Source: Oxalobacteraceae bacterium AB_14 (GTDB taxonomy: Bacteria; Pseudomonadota; Gammaproteobacteria; Burkholderiales; Burkholderiaceae_D). Taken from it: DNA of 64,000 bases. Below, piece by piece: positions 34,296 to 43,192 of this stretch (its first letter is position 1; every line of letters starts with the position of its first letter). Where the stretch lies: assembly GCA_000381565.1 (NCBI GenBank), contig KB906725.1, positions 1,505,731-1,569,730 on the forward strand. The letters are read 5' to 3'. Made by a program: the position numbers and the translations under genes. The notes beneath the pieces were generated by a model. That model was given only the letters and a program-made list of their open reading frames with translations, was not told where the DNA came from and did no database searches.

Positions 34296-35039
34296 ATGCC
34301 GACCGAACTCGACCTCCGCAGCTACGTCGCCGAACCCTTGTCCGGCGTGCACAGCTTCGCCCAGCTGGTGCTGCCGATCAAGGGCAGGGTGCTCATGGAC
34401 ATCAAGGGTTCCGGCGCCGTGGTCCATCCGCAGCGTGCCGCGTTCGTCGAACCGGGCCTGGTGCACGCGGCGTCGGCCACCGGGCCGAACCAGTCGCTGA
34501 TACTGGACTTCGACCTGGCCGCCGTGCCGGAGGCCACCGCCGCCAGACTGTCCGAACGGCCGTACGCCCCCATCAGCGCGGCGGCCGCCAAGCTGATCGA
34601 CTTTATCGGACTGCTGCGCGCCCAGTCCGGCGCCAGCGAGGCGACGCTGCGCCACTGGATGCCGCTGCTGCTGGAAACGCTGGCGCAGCAGGAAATCCGT
34701 CCCGCCTCGCGCCTGCAGGCCGCGCTGGGCCAGATCGAAGCCCATCCCGGCCTAGCGTGGAATACCGGGACCATGGCCAAGGCCGCACACATGAGTGTGA
34801 GCAGCCTGCACCGCGCCTTCCGCGACGAGCTCCACACCACGCCGCAGGCCTGGCTGACCGACATGCGCCTGCGCTGGGCCTGCCGCCAGCTGACGCAAAC
34901 CGAGCTGCCCATCGCCCGGCTGGCGACGCAGGCCGGTTACGCCGATCAGAGCGCGCTGACGCACGCGATGCGCCGCGCGCTGGATGTCACGCCGCTGGCC
35001 TACCGCAAGCGCGAACGGCAGAACCAGACAAAAACCTGA
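34296..35039 (+). CDS. AraC-family transcriptional regulator
   Basis: A 247-residue protein: a cupin-like N-terminal sensing region (residues 10-75), a linker, and a C-terminal AraC domain with two helix-turn-helix units. These read WNTGTMAKAAHMSVSSLHRAFRDEL and LPIARLATQAGYADQSALTHAMRRALDVTPLAYRK. The inducer is unknown. It begins 28 bases after the oxidase operon and is followed by an EamA transporter. Confidence 0.88.
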   Translation: MPTELDLRSYVAEPLSGVHSFAQLVLPIKGRVLMDIKGSGAVVHPQRAAFVEPGLVHAASATGPNQSLILDFDLAAVPEATAARLSERPYAPISAAAAKLIDFIGLLRAQSGASEATLRHWMPLLLETLAQQEIRPASRLQAALGQIEAHPGLAWNTGTMAKAAHMSVSSLHRAFRDELHTTPQAWLTDMRLRWACRQLTQTELPIARLATQAGYADQSALTHAMRRALDVTPLAYRKRERQNQTKT

Positions 35040-35104
35040 CAGCCACACACAATCCCTGAATCCGGCCCGCGCCGACAATGACCGCTTCGATGACAGGAGG
35101 CGGT

Positions 35105-36067
35105 ATGTGGTATGGCGTGTTGTGCGGCCTGGCGGCCGGCTCGATGTGGGGCATGGTGTTTGTGCTGCCGAAGTGGCTGGCGGAGTTCTCCCCGTTCGAG
35201 CTGATGTTCGGACGCTACGTTGCGTACGCGCTGATCTCGCTGGCGCTGCTGGCGCCGCGCCTCGGCGGCCTGTTGCGTCGGCTGACGCGCGCCGACTACT
35301 CGATACTGCTGCGCTACGCCTTGGCCGGCAACGTCGTCTACTACCTGCTGCTGTCGTGCGGCGTGCAGCTGGCCGGCGTGTCGGCCGCTTCCCTGATCAT
35401 CGGCCTGCTGCCGTTGACGATTTCGATGCTGGGCCAGCGCGATCAAGGCGCGCTGTCGCTGCGCGTGCTGGCCTGGCCGCTGGCGCTGGTGGCGGCGGGC
35501 ATGGTGTGTATCAACGTCGAAGTATTCGCCAGCCGGCCAGGCCATGCCGCCAGGCCGGCCGTGGCGACCGGCATGTTGTGCGCCGTTGGCGCGCTGCTCA
35601 GCTGGACCTGGTATGCCGTCGACAACACGCGCTTCCTGAAGCGCAATCCGCGCTTCAGCAGCGGCGACTGGTCCGGCCTGTTCGGCATCGCCAGCGGCCT
35701 GGTGGCGTTGGCGATGGGGCTGGTGATCTTGTGCGTCGGCGGCGTGGAGCCGGCCAGCGCCCCGCCCCGCGACTGGCTGCGCTTCTGGGGCCTGATCACG
35801 CTGGTGGCCGCCGGCGCCTCGGTGATCGGCAACCAGCTGTGGAACATGGCTTGCCGCCGCGTGCCGGTGACCTTGTCCGGGCAACTGCTGCTGTGCGAGA
35901 TCCTGTTCGGCATGTTGTACGGCTATCTCTACCAGCACCAGGCCCCGCGCCTGCTGGAGGTGATGGCCATGGTGCTGCTGGTTGCCGGCGTGGCATGGTC
36001 GGTATATTTGCACGCGGAGCCGCGCACCACCGCCCCGCGCCCTGCGGCCGCGGCCAGTTCAGTCTAA
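35105..36067 (+). CDS. EamA-family (DMT) transporter
   Basis: With ATG 35105 the protein has 320 residues. A perfect aggagg lies just upstream (35095-35100), so the two earlier in-frame ATGs are rejected. Ten hydrophobic segments and the start MWYGVLCGLAAGSMWGMVFVLPK are typical of this family. The substrate is unknown. Its location after the AraC gene suggests that regulator as its controller. Confidence 0.87.
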   Translation: MWYGVLCGLAAGSMWGMVFVLPKWLAEFSPFELMFGRYVAYALISLALLAPRLGGLLRRLTRADYSILLRYALAGNVVYYLLLSCGVQLAGVSAASLIIGLLPLTISMLGQRDQGALSLRVLAWPLALVAAGMVCINVEVFASRPGHAARPAVATGMLCAVGALLSWTWYAVDNTRFLKRNPRFSSGDWSGLFGIASGLVALAMGLVILCVGGVEPASAPPRDWLRFWGLITLVAAGASVIGNQLWNMACRRVPVTLSGQLLLCEILFGMLYGYLYQHQAPRLLEVMAMVLLVAGVAWSVYLHAEPRTTAPRPAAAASSV

Positions 36068-36184
36068 AACTAATCGATGCGTCCATGCACCTTGCTTCCA
36101 GTTGTGCGCGCTAACGCACAGAACTATGATGTGTAGCGCGTAGTGTGGGCAGCTGCCGGATGCTGGCGGAGGGTGCGCCTGTCC

Positions 36185-36198
36185 TTATGGATGCATAA
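36185..36198. promoter_or_regulatory. Candidate regulator site before the nitric oxide reductase gene
   Basis: ttatg-gatg-cataa is a perfect dyad 29 bases before the start codon. Its spacing of 4 resembles Fnr/Dnr sites, and its ggatgcat core resembles an NsrR half-site. The close distance to the ATG favours a repressor. Neither consensus is met fully. Confidence 0.3.
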
Positions 36199-36227
36199 CG
36201 CAGGAAAAAACGGGCGAAGGCGTAGCC

Positions 36228-38531
36228 ATGAGTGAAGCCGCACTACCGGTGACCGACGATGATGGTCCTCTCTCACGCTGGTGGATACGCACGATACTGA
36301 TCGTGATGGGTCTGGGTTTTGCCGGACTGATCACGATTACGCTGCTGTCCTATCGGAATGCCCCGCCTGTCCCGGCGCAGGTGGTCGATGCGCAAGGTGG
36401 CGTGGTATTCACCGGTGACGACATCGGCAACGGCCAGGCCATATTCCTCAAGTATGGCTTGATGGCCAACGGCAGCATCTGGGGACATGGCGCCTATCTC
36501 GGTCCGGACTTTTCGGCCGCGACCCTGCATAGCATGGGCGCGCAGACCGCGGAGTTCATCGCCCGGCAACGCTACCAGCAGCCGTTTGCCGCGTTGCCGC
36601 GCTCGCAGCAAGCCGCGGTGCAGGGCGAAACCGTGGCGGCCCTCAAAACCAATCGCTACGAAGCGGCCACCGGGACACTGCATCTTACCGCTCCACAGGC
36701 GGCCAGCTTTCCGCAGCAGATCGCTTACTGGTCCGAGTATTTCCGCGAGCCGTCGCGCAATGGCGGACTCAAGGCCGACCTGATCACCGATGCAACCGAG
36801 CTGCGCCAATTCACCGCCTTCGTCATGTGGACGGCCTGGGCTTCGGTGGCCGAGCGTCCGGGCACCGATTATTCCTATACAAACAATTTTCCATATGATC
36901 CCAGCGTAGGCAACCTGCCCACGTCCAGCGCCCTGCTGTGGAGTGCCTTGAGCTTGATGGTGCTACTGGCCGGCATTGCGGTCGTGCTTTTGGCGTTTGG
37001 AAAATTCGACTATCTGGGCTGGATCACGCGCGGCCACCAGGTGCATCCGCTGCTGCTGCCGGGGAAATCGAGCCGCGGACAAAACGCGCTGGTGAAATTT
37101 TTCGTCGTCGTGACCCTGTTGTTGCTGGCGCAATCGCTGGTGGGCGGAGCCGTCGCCCATTACCGCGCGGACCCCGGCAGTTTCTATGGCTTCCAGTTGG
37201 AGCGCGTCTTTCCGAGCAACCTGATGCGCACCTGGCATTTGCAGTTGGCGATCTTCTGGATTGCCACGTCTTATGTCGCGGCAGCCCTGTTTCTCGGCCG
37301 CTCGCTGCGCGCCGACGAGCCGCGCTGGCTGGCCGGCTCGACCCACGTATTGTTCGCTGCCTTTGCGCTGGTGATCGGCGGCAGCTTGCTCGGCGAATGG
37401 CTGGGCATAGCGCAGCTGCTTGGCCGCTGGTGGTTTTGGTTGGGCAACCAGGGCTGGGAGTATCTGGAACTCGGCCGTGTGTGGCAGTATTTGCTGGTCG
37501 CCGGCTTGTTCGGATGGTTCGGCTTGCTCTGGACCCTGGTGCGACCGCGCGCGCTGGCGCAGCCGGCGGTTCGGCCCATCGTCCAGATGTTCCTGATCGC
37601 CGCGCTGGCCATCCCGGTATTTTATGTGCCGGCGCTGTTCTTTGGCGCCAAGACCAATTTCACGGTGGTCGACACCTGGCGCTTCTGGATCATCCATTTG
37701 TGGGTGGAAGGATTTTTCGAATTCTTCGCCACGACGGTGGTGGCGCTGACCTTCTATCAACTCGGCCTGACGCGCCGCAACGTCGCGCTGCGGGTGATTT
37801 ATCTCGACGCCATCCTGTATTTCCTCGGCGGCCTGATGGGCACTGGCCATCATTGGTATTTCAGCGGCCAAACCAACATCAACATGGCGCTGTCGGCGCT
37901 GTTCTCGGTGCTCGAAGTGGTGCCGCTCACCTTGCTGACGCTGGATGCGTGGGATTTCGTGCGCACCACGCGCGGCGCGCGTGACGCCAGCGGCAAGGCG
38001 ATCGCCATACCGCACAAGTGGACCTTCTATTTCCTGATGGCGGTGGGCTTCTGGAACTTCGTCGGGGCCGGCATCTTCGGCTTCCTGATCAACCTGCCCA
38101 TCGTCAGCTACTATGAGGTCGGCACCCAGCTGACGCCGAGTCACGGGCACGCCGCGATGATGGGGGTGTTCGGCATGCTGGCGATCGCGCTGATGGTGTT
38201 CGTGCTGCGCCAGACCAGTGACGACGCACGCTGGGCCGGCATCGAGAAATACATCCGGCTGGCGTTCTGGGGCTGCAACGGCGGCTTGGCGATGATGGTG
38301 ACCATGAGCTTGTTCCCCAGCGGCGTGCTGCAGGTCTGGGACGTGCTGCAGAACGGCTACTGGCATGCCCGCAGCCTCGACTACATCGGCAGCGAGCGCT
38401 CGCGTTTGATTGAGTGGTTGCGCCTGCCAGGTGATCTGGTCTTCATCCTGTTCGGCGCGGTGCCGCTGGTGATCGCATCGGTCAAGGGCTACCTGGGTGT
38501 ACGTGCCACGGAAAACGCAGCCGATCGCTGA
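36228..38531 (+). CDS. norZ: Quinol-dependent nitric oxide reductase (qNor)
   Basis: A 767-residue fusion type: one N-terminal helix, a periplasmic domain of about 180 residues that replaces NorC but lacks a CxxCH motif, then the twelve-helix NorB core. FeB ligands and active-site residues are visible in HLWVEGFFEFF and GTGHHWYF; heme ligands are in TWHLQLAIFW and TPSHGHAAMMGVFGML. It reduces NO to N2O with quinol electrons. It is used in denitrification or NO detoxification; no other denitrification gene is in the window, which favours detoxification. Confidence 0.93.
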   Translation: MSEAALPVTDDDGPLSRWWIRTILIVMGLGFAGLITITLLSYRNAPPVPAQVVDAQGGVVFTGDDIGNGQAIFLKYGLMANGSIWGHGAYLGPDFSAATLHSMGAQTAEFIARQRYQQPFAALPRSQQAAVQGETVAALKTNRYEAATGTLHLTAPQAASFPQQIAYWSEYFREPSRNGGLKADLITDATELRQFTAFVMWTAWASVAERPGTDYSYTNNFPYDPSVGNLPTSSALLWSALSLMVLLAGIAVVLLAFGKFDYLGWITRGHQVHPLLLPGKSSRGQNALVKFFVVVTLLLLAQSLVGGAVAHYRADPGSFYGFQLERVFPSNLMRTWHLQLAIFWIATSYVAAALFLGRSLRADEPRWLAGSTHVLFAAFALVIGGSLLGEWLGIAQLLGRWWFWLGNQGWEYLELGRVWQYLLVAGLFGWFGLLWTLVRPRALAQPAVRPIVQMFLIAALAIPVFYVPALFFGAKTNFTVVDTWRFWIIHLWVEGFFEFFATTVVALTFYQLGLTRRNVALRVIYLDAILYFLGGLMGTGHHWYFSGQTNINMALSALFSVLEVVPLTLLTLDAWDFVRTTRGARDASGKAIAIPHKWTFYFLMAVGFWNFVGAGIFGFLINLPIVSYYEVGTQLTPSHGHAAMMGVFGMLAIALMVFVLRQTSDDARWAGIEKYIRLAFWGCNGGLAMMVTMSLFPSGVLQVWDVLQNGYWHARSLDYIGSERSRLIEWLRLPGDLVFILFGAVPLVIASVKGYLGVRATENAADR

Positions 38532-38543
38532 CACGCCCGAGCG

Positions 38544-39281
38544 CTAACGCGGCATTTCCTTCTCGTAGCCATACTGCGTGTAGATGCGGCGGATGGTGCC
38601 GTCGCGGTACATGCCGCGCAGGATGTCGTTGAGCCGCGCCACCTCGGCCTTGTCCATGTCCTTGTGGCAGGCCAGGTACATCTCGGCGTGCGCGAAGGAG
38701 AGCACCTGTTCGAAGTCGTCGATGCCCAGTTCGCGTTGCAGGAACAGGCCCGACATCCGGCCCACCGACCACAGCTGGATGCGCTGCTTCTGCAGCTTGG
38801 GTGGATTGAGCCTGTCGTTGGGCACCATCGCCACGCGCAGCTTGTGCTCGCGCAGGAAGGTCACCGAGGCGTCGCCGATGAAGGTGCCGATCTGGTAGCC
38901 GGCTGCCTCGTCCAGGCTGTTGAGTTTGATATGGTCGTTGCGCCGGGCGAACAGCACCCAGTTGTTCTGGCCGATCGGACCGACCCACTGGTAGTGGTCC
39001 TCGCGCTCGGGCACGCGGGCCGTGGTGTACAGGCAGGAATTGGCGGTGCTCATGGTCAGCACCATCGCCCGCGCCCACGGCGCGACGATGGGCTGCGTGG
39101 TCGGCACGCCGGCCCGCAACATCAGCTCGGCGACGATCTCGGCCGACAAGCCGACCACCTTGCCGCTGTCTTTGTCGACCCAGCTGAACGGCGGGTAGTC
39201 TTCCGCGTACAAGGTGATCGGCTCCGCCGCGTGCGCGCTGGCCAGCAGCGCCAGGCACAACAGGGCGGCGCGGAGCAGCAT
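38544..39281 (-). CDS. Periplasmic solute-binding protein (SBP_bac_3 family), orphan
   Basis: A 245-residue protein with a signal peptide (residues 1-18, LLASAHA-AEP). The type II binding fold starts ITLYAEDYPPFSWVD and has a TARVPEREDHYQWVGPI hinge strand, like amino-acid receptors. No ABC permease or ATPase is near. It is the last gene of a comF-trmL-SBP set on the minus strand. Several such orphans act as sensors or have unknown ligands. Confidence 0.85.
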   Translation of the reverse strand: MLLRAALLCLALLASAHAAEPITLYAEDYPPFSWVDKDSGKVVGLSAEIVAELMLRAGVPTTQPIVAPWARAMVLTMSTANSCLYTTARVPEREDHYQWVGPIGQNNWVLFARRNDHIKLNSLDEAAGYQIGTFIGDASVTFLREHKLRVAMVPNDRLNPPKLQKQRIQLWSVGRMSGLFLQRELGIDDFEQVLSFAHAEMYLACHKDMDKAEVARLNDILRGMYRDGTIRRIYTQYGYEKEMPR

Positions 39282-39285
39282 GGCC

Positions 39286-39756
39286 TTATGCCCCGCCGGC
39301 GTAGCCGTTCTGGCGCCAGGCTTCGAACACCACCACGGCCACCGTGTTCGACAAGTTCAGGCTGCGGTTGTCGGGACGCATCGGCAGGCGGATGCGCTGG
39401 GCCGGCGGGAAGCTCTCGCGGAAGGCTGGATCGAGGCCGCGCGTTTCCGAACCGAACACGAACACGTCGCCCGGCCGGAAGGCGGCGTCGGCGAACGGCG
39501 ACGAGCCGTGCGTGGTCATGGCGAACATGCGGGCCGGGTCCGGCTGCACCGCGGCCAGGAAGGCCGCCCAGTCCGGGTGGACTTTCATCTGCGCGTATTC
39601 GTGGTAGTCCAGGCCGGCGCGCTTGAGCTTGGAGTCCTCCAGCGGGAAGCCCAGCGGCTCGATCAGGTGCAGCTGCGCGCCGGTGTTGGCGCACAGCCGG
39701 ATCACGTTGCCGGTGTTCGGGGGAATTTCGGGTTGGACTAGTACGACGTGAAACAA
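39286..39756 (-). CDS. trmL: tRNA (cytidine(34)-2'-O)-methyltransferase
   Basis: A 156-residue SPOUT methyltransferase. It opens with FHVVLVQPEIPPNTGNVIRLCANT. The knot region has FGSETRGLDP and RLPMRPDNRSLNLSNTVAVVVFEAWRQ, the SAM-binding signature of TrmL. It 2'-O-methylates the wobble base of two leucine tRNAs. It is 4 bases from the next gene downstream and 21 bases after comF. Confidence 0.94.
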   Translation of the reverse strand: MFHVVLVQPEIPPNTGNVIRLCANTGAQLHLIEPLGFPLEDSKLKRAGLDYHEYAQMKVHPDWAAFLAAVQPDPARMFAMTTHGSSPFADAAFRPGDVFVFGSETRGLDPAFRESFPPAQRIRLPMRPDNRSLNLSNTVAVVVFEAWRQNGYAGGA

Positions 39757-39777
39757 AGTGGTTCTCCTCTTTCAAAT

Positions 39778-40548
39778 TCAATGCGGCGGCGTGCGGGCAA
39801 ACACCAGGTTGCTCACACGGGCGGCGCCGTGGCGCTTCAGCGTTGCCGCCAGTTCGTTCAGCGTGCGGCCGCTGGTCATGACGTCGTCGACCACGCCGAT
39901 GTGGCGGCCCTGCACCAGCGCGGCGTCGGGAATCGCAAACGCGGCGGCGATGTTGCGGCGCCGCTGCTCGGGGGCGACGCTGCTCTGGGCCGCGGTCTCG
40001 TGCACGCGGCAGGCCAGCCGCGGATGCAGCGCCACGCCCAGGCTGCGCGCCAGCGGCCGCGCGATCTCCAGGGCTTGATTGTAGCCGCGTTCGGCCAGCC
40101 GGCGGGGCCCCAGCGGCACCGGACACAGCAGGGCGGGCAGGGTGAAGCCGGGCTGTTGCAGGACGGCGTCGCGCAGCAGTCGGGCAAACAGGGTTGCCAG
40201 CGCCAGACGGTGGCCGAACTTCAGCTGCAATACCAGCTGGTCCAGCGGCATGGCGTAGTCGGCGGCGACCAGGGTCACGTCGAAGGCCGGCGGCTCGACG
40301 CGGCAGCCGCCGCACAGCTGGCCCTGCGCCGAGTCCGGCAAGGGGTTGGCGCAGCACGGACAACGCACAACGGCGGCCTCGGCGCCGAAGAACTGGACGG
40401 CGCACGCGGGACACAGCAATTCGCCGCTGGCGGCGGCGCACAGCGCGCAGGAGGCCGGCAACAGGCCGCGCAGCAAGGCCGATCCGCCGCGATGGAGCAG
40501 GGCGCCGATTGTATCGATCGTGCCGATTCTCGGAGTGGCAAGCATCAA
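39778..40548 (-). CDS. ComF-family phosphoribosyltransferase-like protein
   Basis: A 256-residue protein. The N-terminus has a zinc-ribbon-like set of cysteine pairs (SCALCAAASGELLCPAC and CPCCANPL...CGGC). The C-terminal half is a PRTase fold with the PRPP motif VVDDVMTSGRTL. ComF/GntX relatives act in DNA uptake or recombination. It is divergent from bioC across 68 bases. Confidence 0.9.
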   Translation of the reverse strand: MMLATPRIGTIDTIGALLHRGGSALLRGLLPASCALCAAASGELLCPACAVQFFGAEAAVVRCPCCANPLPDSAQGQLCGGCRVEPPAFDVTLVAADYAMPLDQLVLQLKFGHRLALATLFARLLRDAVLQQPGFTLPALLCPVPLGPRRLAERGYNQALEIARPLARSLGVALHPRLACRVHETAAQSSVAPEQRRRNIAAAFAIPDAALVQGRHIGVVDDVMTSGRTLNELAATLKRHGAARVSNLVFARTPPH

Positions 40549-40616
40549 AGCTCCAGGACGCGTTTGCGTTCAACCATGTACACTGCCGACATTATCGCAC
40601 TACACCGAACCACATC

Positions 40617-41543
40617 ATGCAAGTCCCCGCAAATCCCCCGAAGTTGAGCGCCCCGATCGACCGCGAGCGCGTGCGCGCGCTGTTCAACCGCCCCGAGCGC
40701 ATCGCGCCGTCCGATTTCCTGCGCCGCGAAATCGCCTCGCGCATGTTCGACCGGCTGGAACTGATCAAGGTCGGCCCGCAGCGCGTGCTGGACGCCGGCT
40801 GCGGCGCCGGTGCCGATCTGTCACTGTTGCAGAAATCCTATCCGGCCGCCCACATCCTCGGTATCGATGCGGCCGAGGCCATGGTGCGCGCCGCGCAAGG
40901 CCCGGCGGTGAAACAATCGTCGCTGAACCAGCTGCTGAGCAAGCTGCTGCCGGCCAAGACCGGCGTCGACCTGCTGTGCGGCGACTTCGCCGAGCTGCCG
41001 CTGGGGCCGAACACGGTGGACCTGGTCTGGTCCAACCTGGCGCTGCACTGGCATCCGCAGCCGGACCGCGTGTTCGCCGAGTGGCGCCGCGTACTGCGCG
41101 TGAACAGCCTGCTGATGTTTTCCTGCTTCGGCCCGGACACCCTGCGCGAACTGCGGGCCGCGTTTGCCGAGGCCGACCTGGCCCAGCACGCGCTGCCTTT
41201 CGTCGACATGCACGATTTTGGCGACCAGTTGGTGGAAGTTGGCTTTTCGACACCGGTGCTGGACATGGAAGTCATCACCGTCACCTACGACACGCCGCAG
41301 GCCCTGCTGGCCGATGTGCGCGCGCTGGGCGGCAACCCGCTGAGCACGCTGCGGCGCGGTTTGATGGGCAGGCAAGCGTGGCAGCGCATGCTGGCCACCT
41401 TGGAAAAAGGCCGCCGCGCGGATGGCAAGCTGGGCCTGACTTTCGAGGTGATTTACGGCCACGCCTTCCGTCCCGCGCCCAAAATGACCTCCAAGGGCGA
41501 AGCGATCATTCGATTTGATTTACCACGAAAGCCGCGCCAGTAG
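40617..41543 (+). CDS. bioC: Malonyl-ACP O-methyltransferase BioC-like
   Basis: A 308-residue SAM methyltransferase. Motif I is VLDAGCGAGADLSLL, motif II is the VDLLCGDFAELPL region, and VDLVWSNLALHWHPQPDRVFAEWRRVLR is the BioC/TAM-like signature. LLMFSCFGPDTLRELRAAF supports BioC. It would methylate malonyl-ACP to start pimelate synthesis for biotin. No other bio gene is present, so the exact substrate stays an inference. Confidence 0.82.
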   Translation: MQVPANPPKLSAPIDRERVRALFNRPERIAPSDFLRREIASRMFDRLELIKVGPQRVLDAGCGAGADLSLLQKSYPAAHILGIDAAEAMVRAAQGPAVKQSSLNQLLSKLLPAKTGVDLLCGDFAELPLGPNTVDLVWSNLALHWHPQPDRVFAEWRRVLRVNSLLMFSCFGPDTLRELRAAFAEADLAQHALPFVDMHDFGDQLVEVGFSTPVLDMEVITVTYDTPQALLADVRALGGNPLSTLRRGLMGRQAWQRMLATLEKGRRADGKLGLTFEVIYGHAFRPAPKMTSKGEAIIRFDLPRKPRQ

Positions 41544-41938
41544 CGGCTTTGCGGGCATAGTGTGGCGCCACGGGCTACGCCATAGTTGTGATATGGATTA
41601 TTTCTTGAGCGGGGCGTTGTTGTTATATATAATCATTCACTAATTTTGCCAGCTAGTCACGTCGCCAGCTATAAACCAGCGAGCGCAGCAATAGGCAGGC
41701 AAGAACGAGCACGAACGAGCATTTGAATTAAGCAGAATCAGGCTTTTGCGTTGTCCCTGGGCAGCATCTGGGGATGAAGTGGAAGGCCTCAAGGTCCCGC
41801 CGGGGTCGCGTCATGAAGAATTTTTCAGACGAGGCTGGCAAGGGGCCTGAAGTTGTTTAAGGAGCGGCGCCGGTTCAGTTCACCGAAATCCGGAGTCGTT
41901 AAAAAAATATTTTAATTTCTTGGGTGGTTGGGGAAAAC
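41544..41938. other. 395-bp leader and promoter region of the housekeeping cox operon
   Basis: It has no supported gene. It starts with an aaagccgc/gcggcttt stem (41528-41550) overlapping the bioC end, then a gtggcgccac palindrome (41562-41571). An AT-rich promoter segment follows, then about 300 bases of unassigned leader up to the coxB ATG. The leader has an A/T stretch (aaaaaaatattttaatttc) just before the ribosome site. Confidence 0.6.
41605..41633 (+). promoter_or_regulatory. Candidate sigma-70 promoter of the coxB-ctaD operon
   Basis: TTGAGC (41605-41610), 17 bases, then TATAAT (41628-41633). It is the best promoter match in the gap and implies a 5' leader near 300 bases. Confidence 0.5.
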
Positions 41939-43177
41939 ATGAAACATGCGAAGCGACTTCAATCGTTGATGCTCGGGCTGTCGGTAACGGCGGCAAGTAT
42001 CCCAGCGTGGGCGGCTGACAAGGCGGCAACCGCGGTAGGCACCTCGGTGGGTACCTATGCCGCAGCGACCGGCGGTACCGGCGGTCCCGTTCCCGGCGAG
42101 CTTAATCTGCAACCTCCAGCGACCCAGATCGCGACCGAAATCTACAATCTGCACACCTGGATGATGCTGGTGTGCCTGGTCATCTTCGTCGGCGTGTTCG
42201 GCGTGATGTTCTACTCCATCTTCAAGCACCGCAAATCGCTGGGCCACAAGCCGGCCACCTTCCACGAATCGACCGCCGTTGAAATCGCCTGGACCGTGGT
42301 ACCGTTCCTGATCGTCATCGGCATGGCCTTGCCGGCGACCCGCACCGTGGTCGGCATGAAAGACACCTCCAACGCCGACATCACCATCAAAGTGACCGGC
42401 ATGCAGTGGAAGTGGGGCTACGACTACCTGAAGGGCGAGGGCGAAGGCATTTCCTTCCTGTCCACGCTGTCGACCCCGCGCTCGCAAGTGGGCTCCCCAG
42501 GCTTCGAGCCGACCGAGAAGCGCGGCGACAACTACCTGATGGAAGTCGACAACGACGTCGTCGTCCCGGTCAACAAAAAAATCCGCATGGTCACCACCGC
42601 CAACGACGTGATCCACTCGTGGTCGATCCCGGCCTTCGGCGTCAAGCAGGATGCCATCCCGGGCTTCGTGCGCGACACCTGGTTCAAGGCCGAGCACACC
42701 GGCACCTATCGCGGCTACTGCTCCGAGCTGTGCGGCAAGGAACACGCCTTCATGCCTATCGTGGTCAAGGTCGTCACCGACGACGAGTACAAGGCCTGGG
42801 TCGACGCTAAGAAAAAAGAAATGGCCGCGCTGGCCGACGATCCAAACAAAACCTGGACCATCGACGAGCTGAAAACCAAGGGCGAAAAAGTCTACGCCGC
42901 CAACTGCGTGGTCTGCCACCAGGCCAACGGCAAGGGCGTGCCGGCCGCGTTCGCGCCGCTGGACGGCTCGGCCGTGGTCAACGGTCCCAAGGCGGAACAG
43001 ATCAACGTTCTGCTGCACGGTAAGAAGAGCGGCAAGTACAGCGCTGAGATGCCGGCATGGAAGCAACTGTCGGATACGGATATTGCGGCTGTCATCACCT
43101 ACACCCGTAACAGCTGGTCGAACAAGGCCGCCGAAAACATCGTTCAACCAGCCGAAGTTGTGGCTGCACGTAAGTAA
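41939..43177 (+). CDS. coxB: Cytochrome c oxidase subunit II with fused cytochrome c
   Basis: A 412-residue protein from ATG 41939. A signal peptide (about 1-28, ending AWA-AD) is followed by two membrane helices, the CuA domain and a cytochrome c domain. CuA ligands appear in VIHSWSIPAFGVKQDAIPG and GYCSELCGKEHAFM. The heme motif is CVVCH near residue 324, with the distal methionine probably in AEMPAWKQL. It is subunit II of the main aa3-type oxidase. ctaD follows after 15 bases. Confidence 0.95.
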   Translation: MKHAKRLQSLMLGLSVTAASIPAWAADKAATAVGTSVGTYAAATGGTGGPVPGELNLQPPATQIATEIYNLHTWMMLVCLVIFVGVFGVMFYSIFKHRKSLGHKPATFHESTAVEIAWTVVPFLIVIGMALPATRTVVGMKDTSNADITIKVTGMQWKWGYDYLKGEGEGISFLSTLSTPRSQVGSPGFEPTEKRGDNYLMEVDNDVVVPVNKKIRMVTTANDVIHSWSIPAFGVKQDAIPGFVRDTWFKAEHTGTYRGYCSELCGKEHAFMPIVVKVVTDDEYKAWVDAKKKEMAALADDPNKTWTIDELKTKGEKVYAANCVVCHQANGKGVPAAFAPLDGSAVVNGPKAEQINVLLHGKKSGKYSAEMPAWKQLSDTDIAAVITYTRNSWSNKAAENIVQPAEVVAARK

Positions 43178-43192
43178 TCAGGAGCGTTACAA

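Noticed and set aside
41528..41550. aaagccgc/gcggcttt stem at the bioC end as a terminator
   Set aside because: It starts inside the bioC coding sequence and has no T-run after it, so I did not list it as a terminator.
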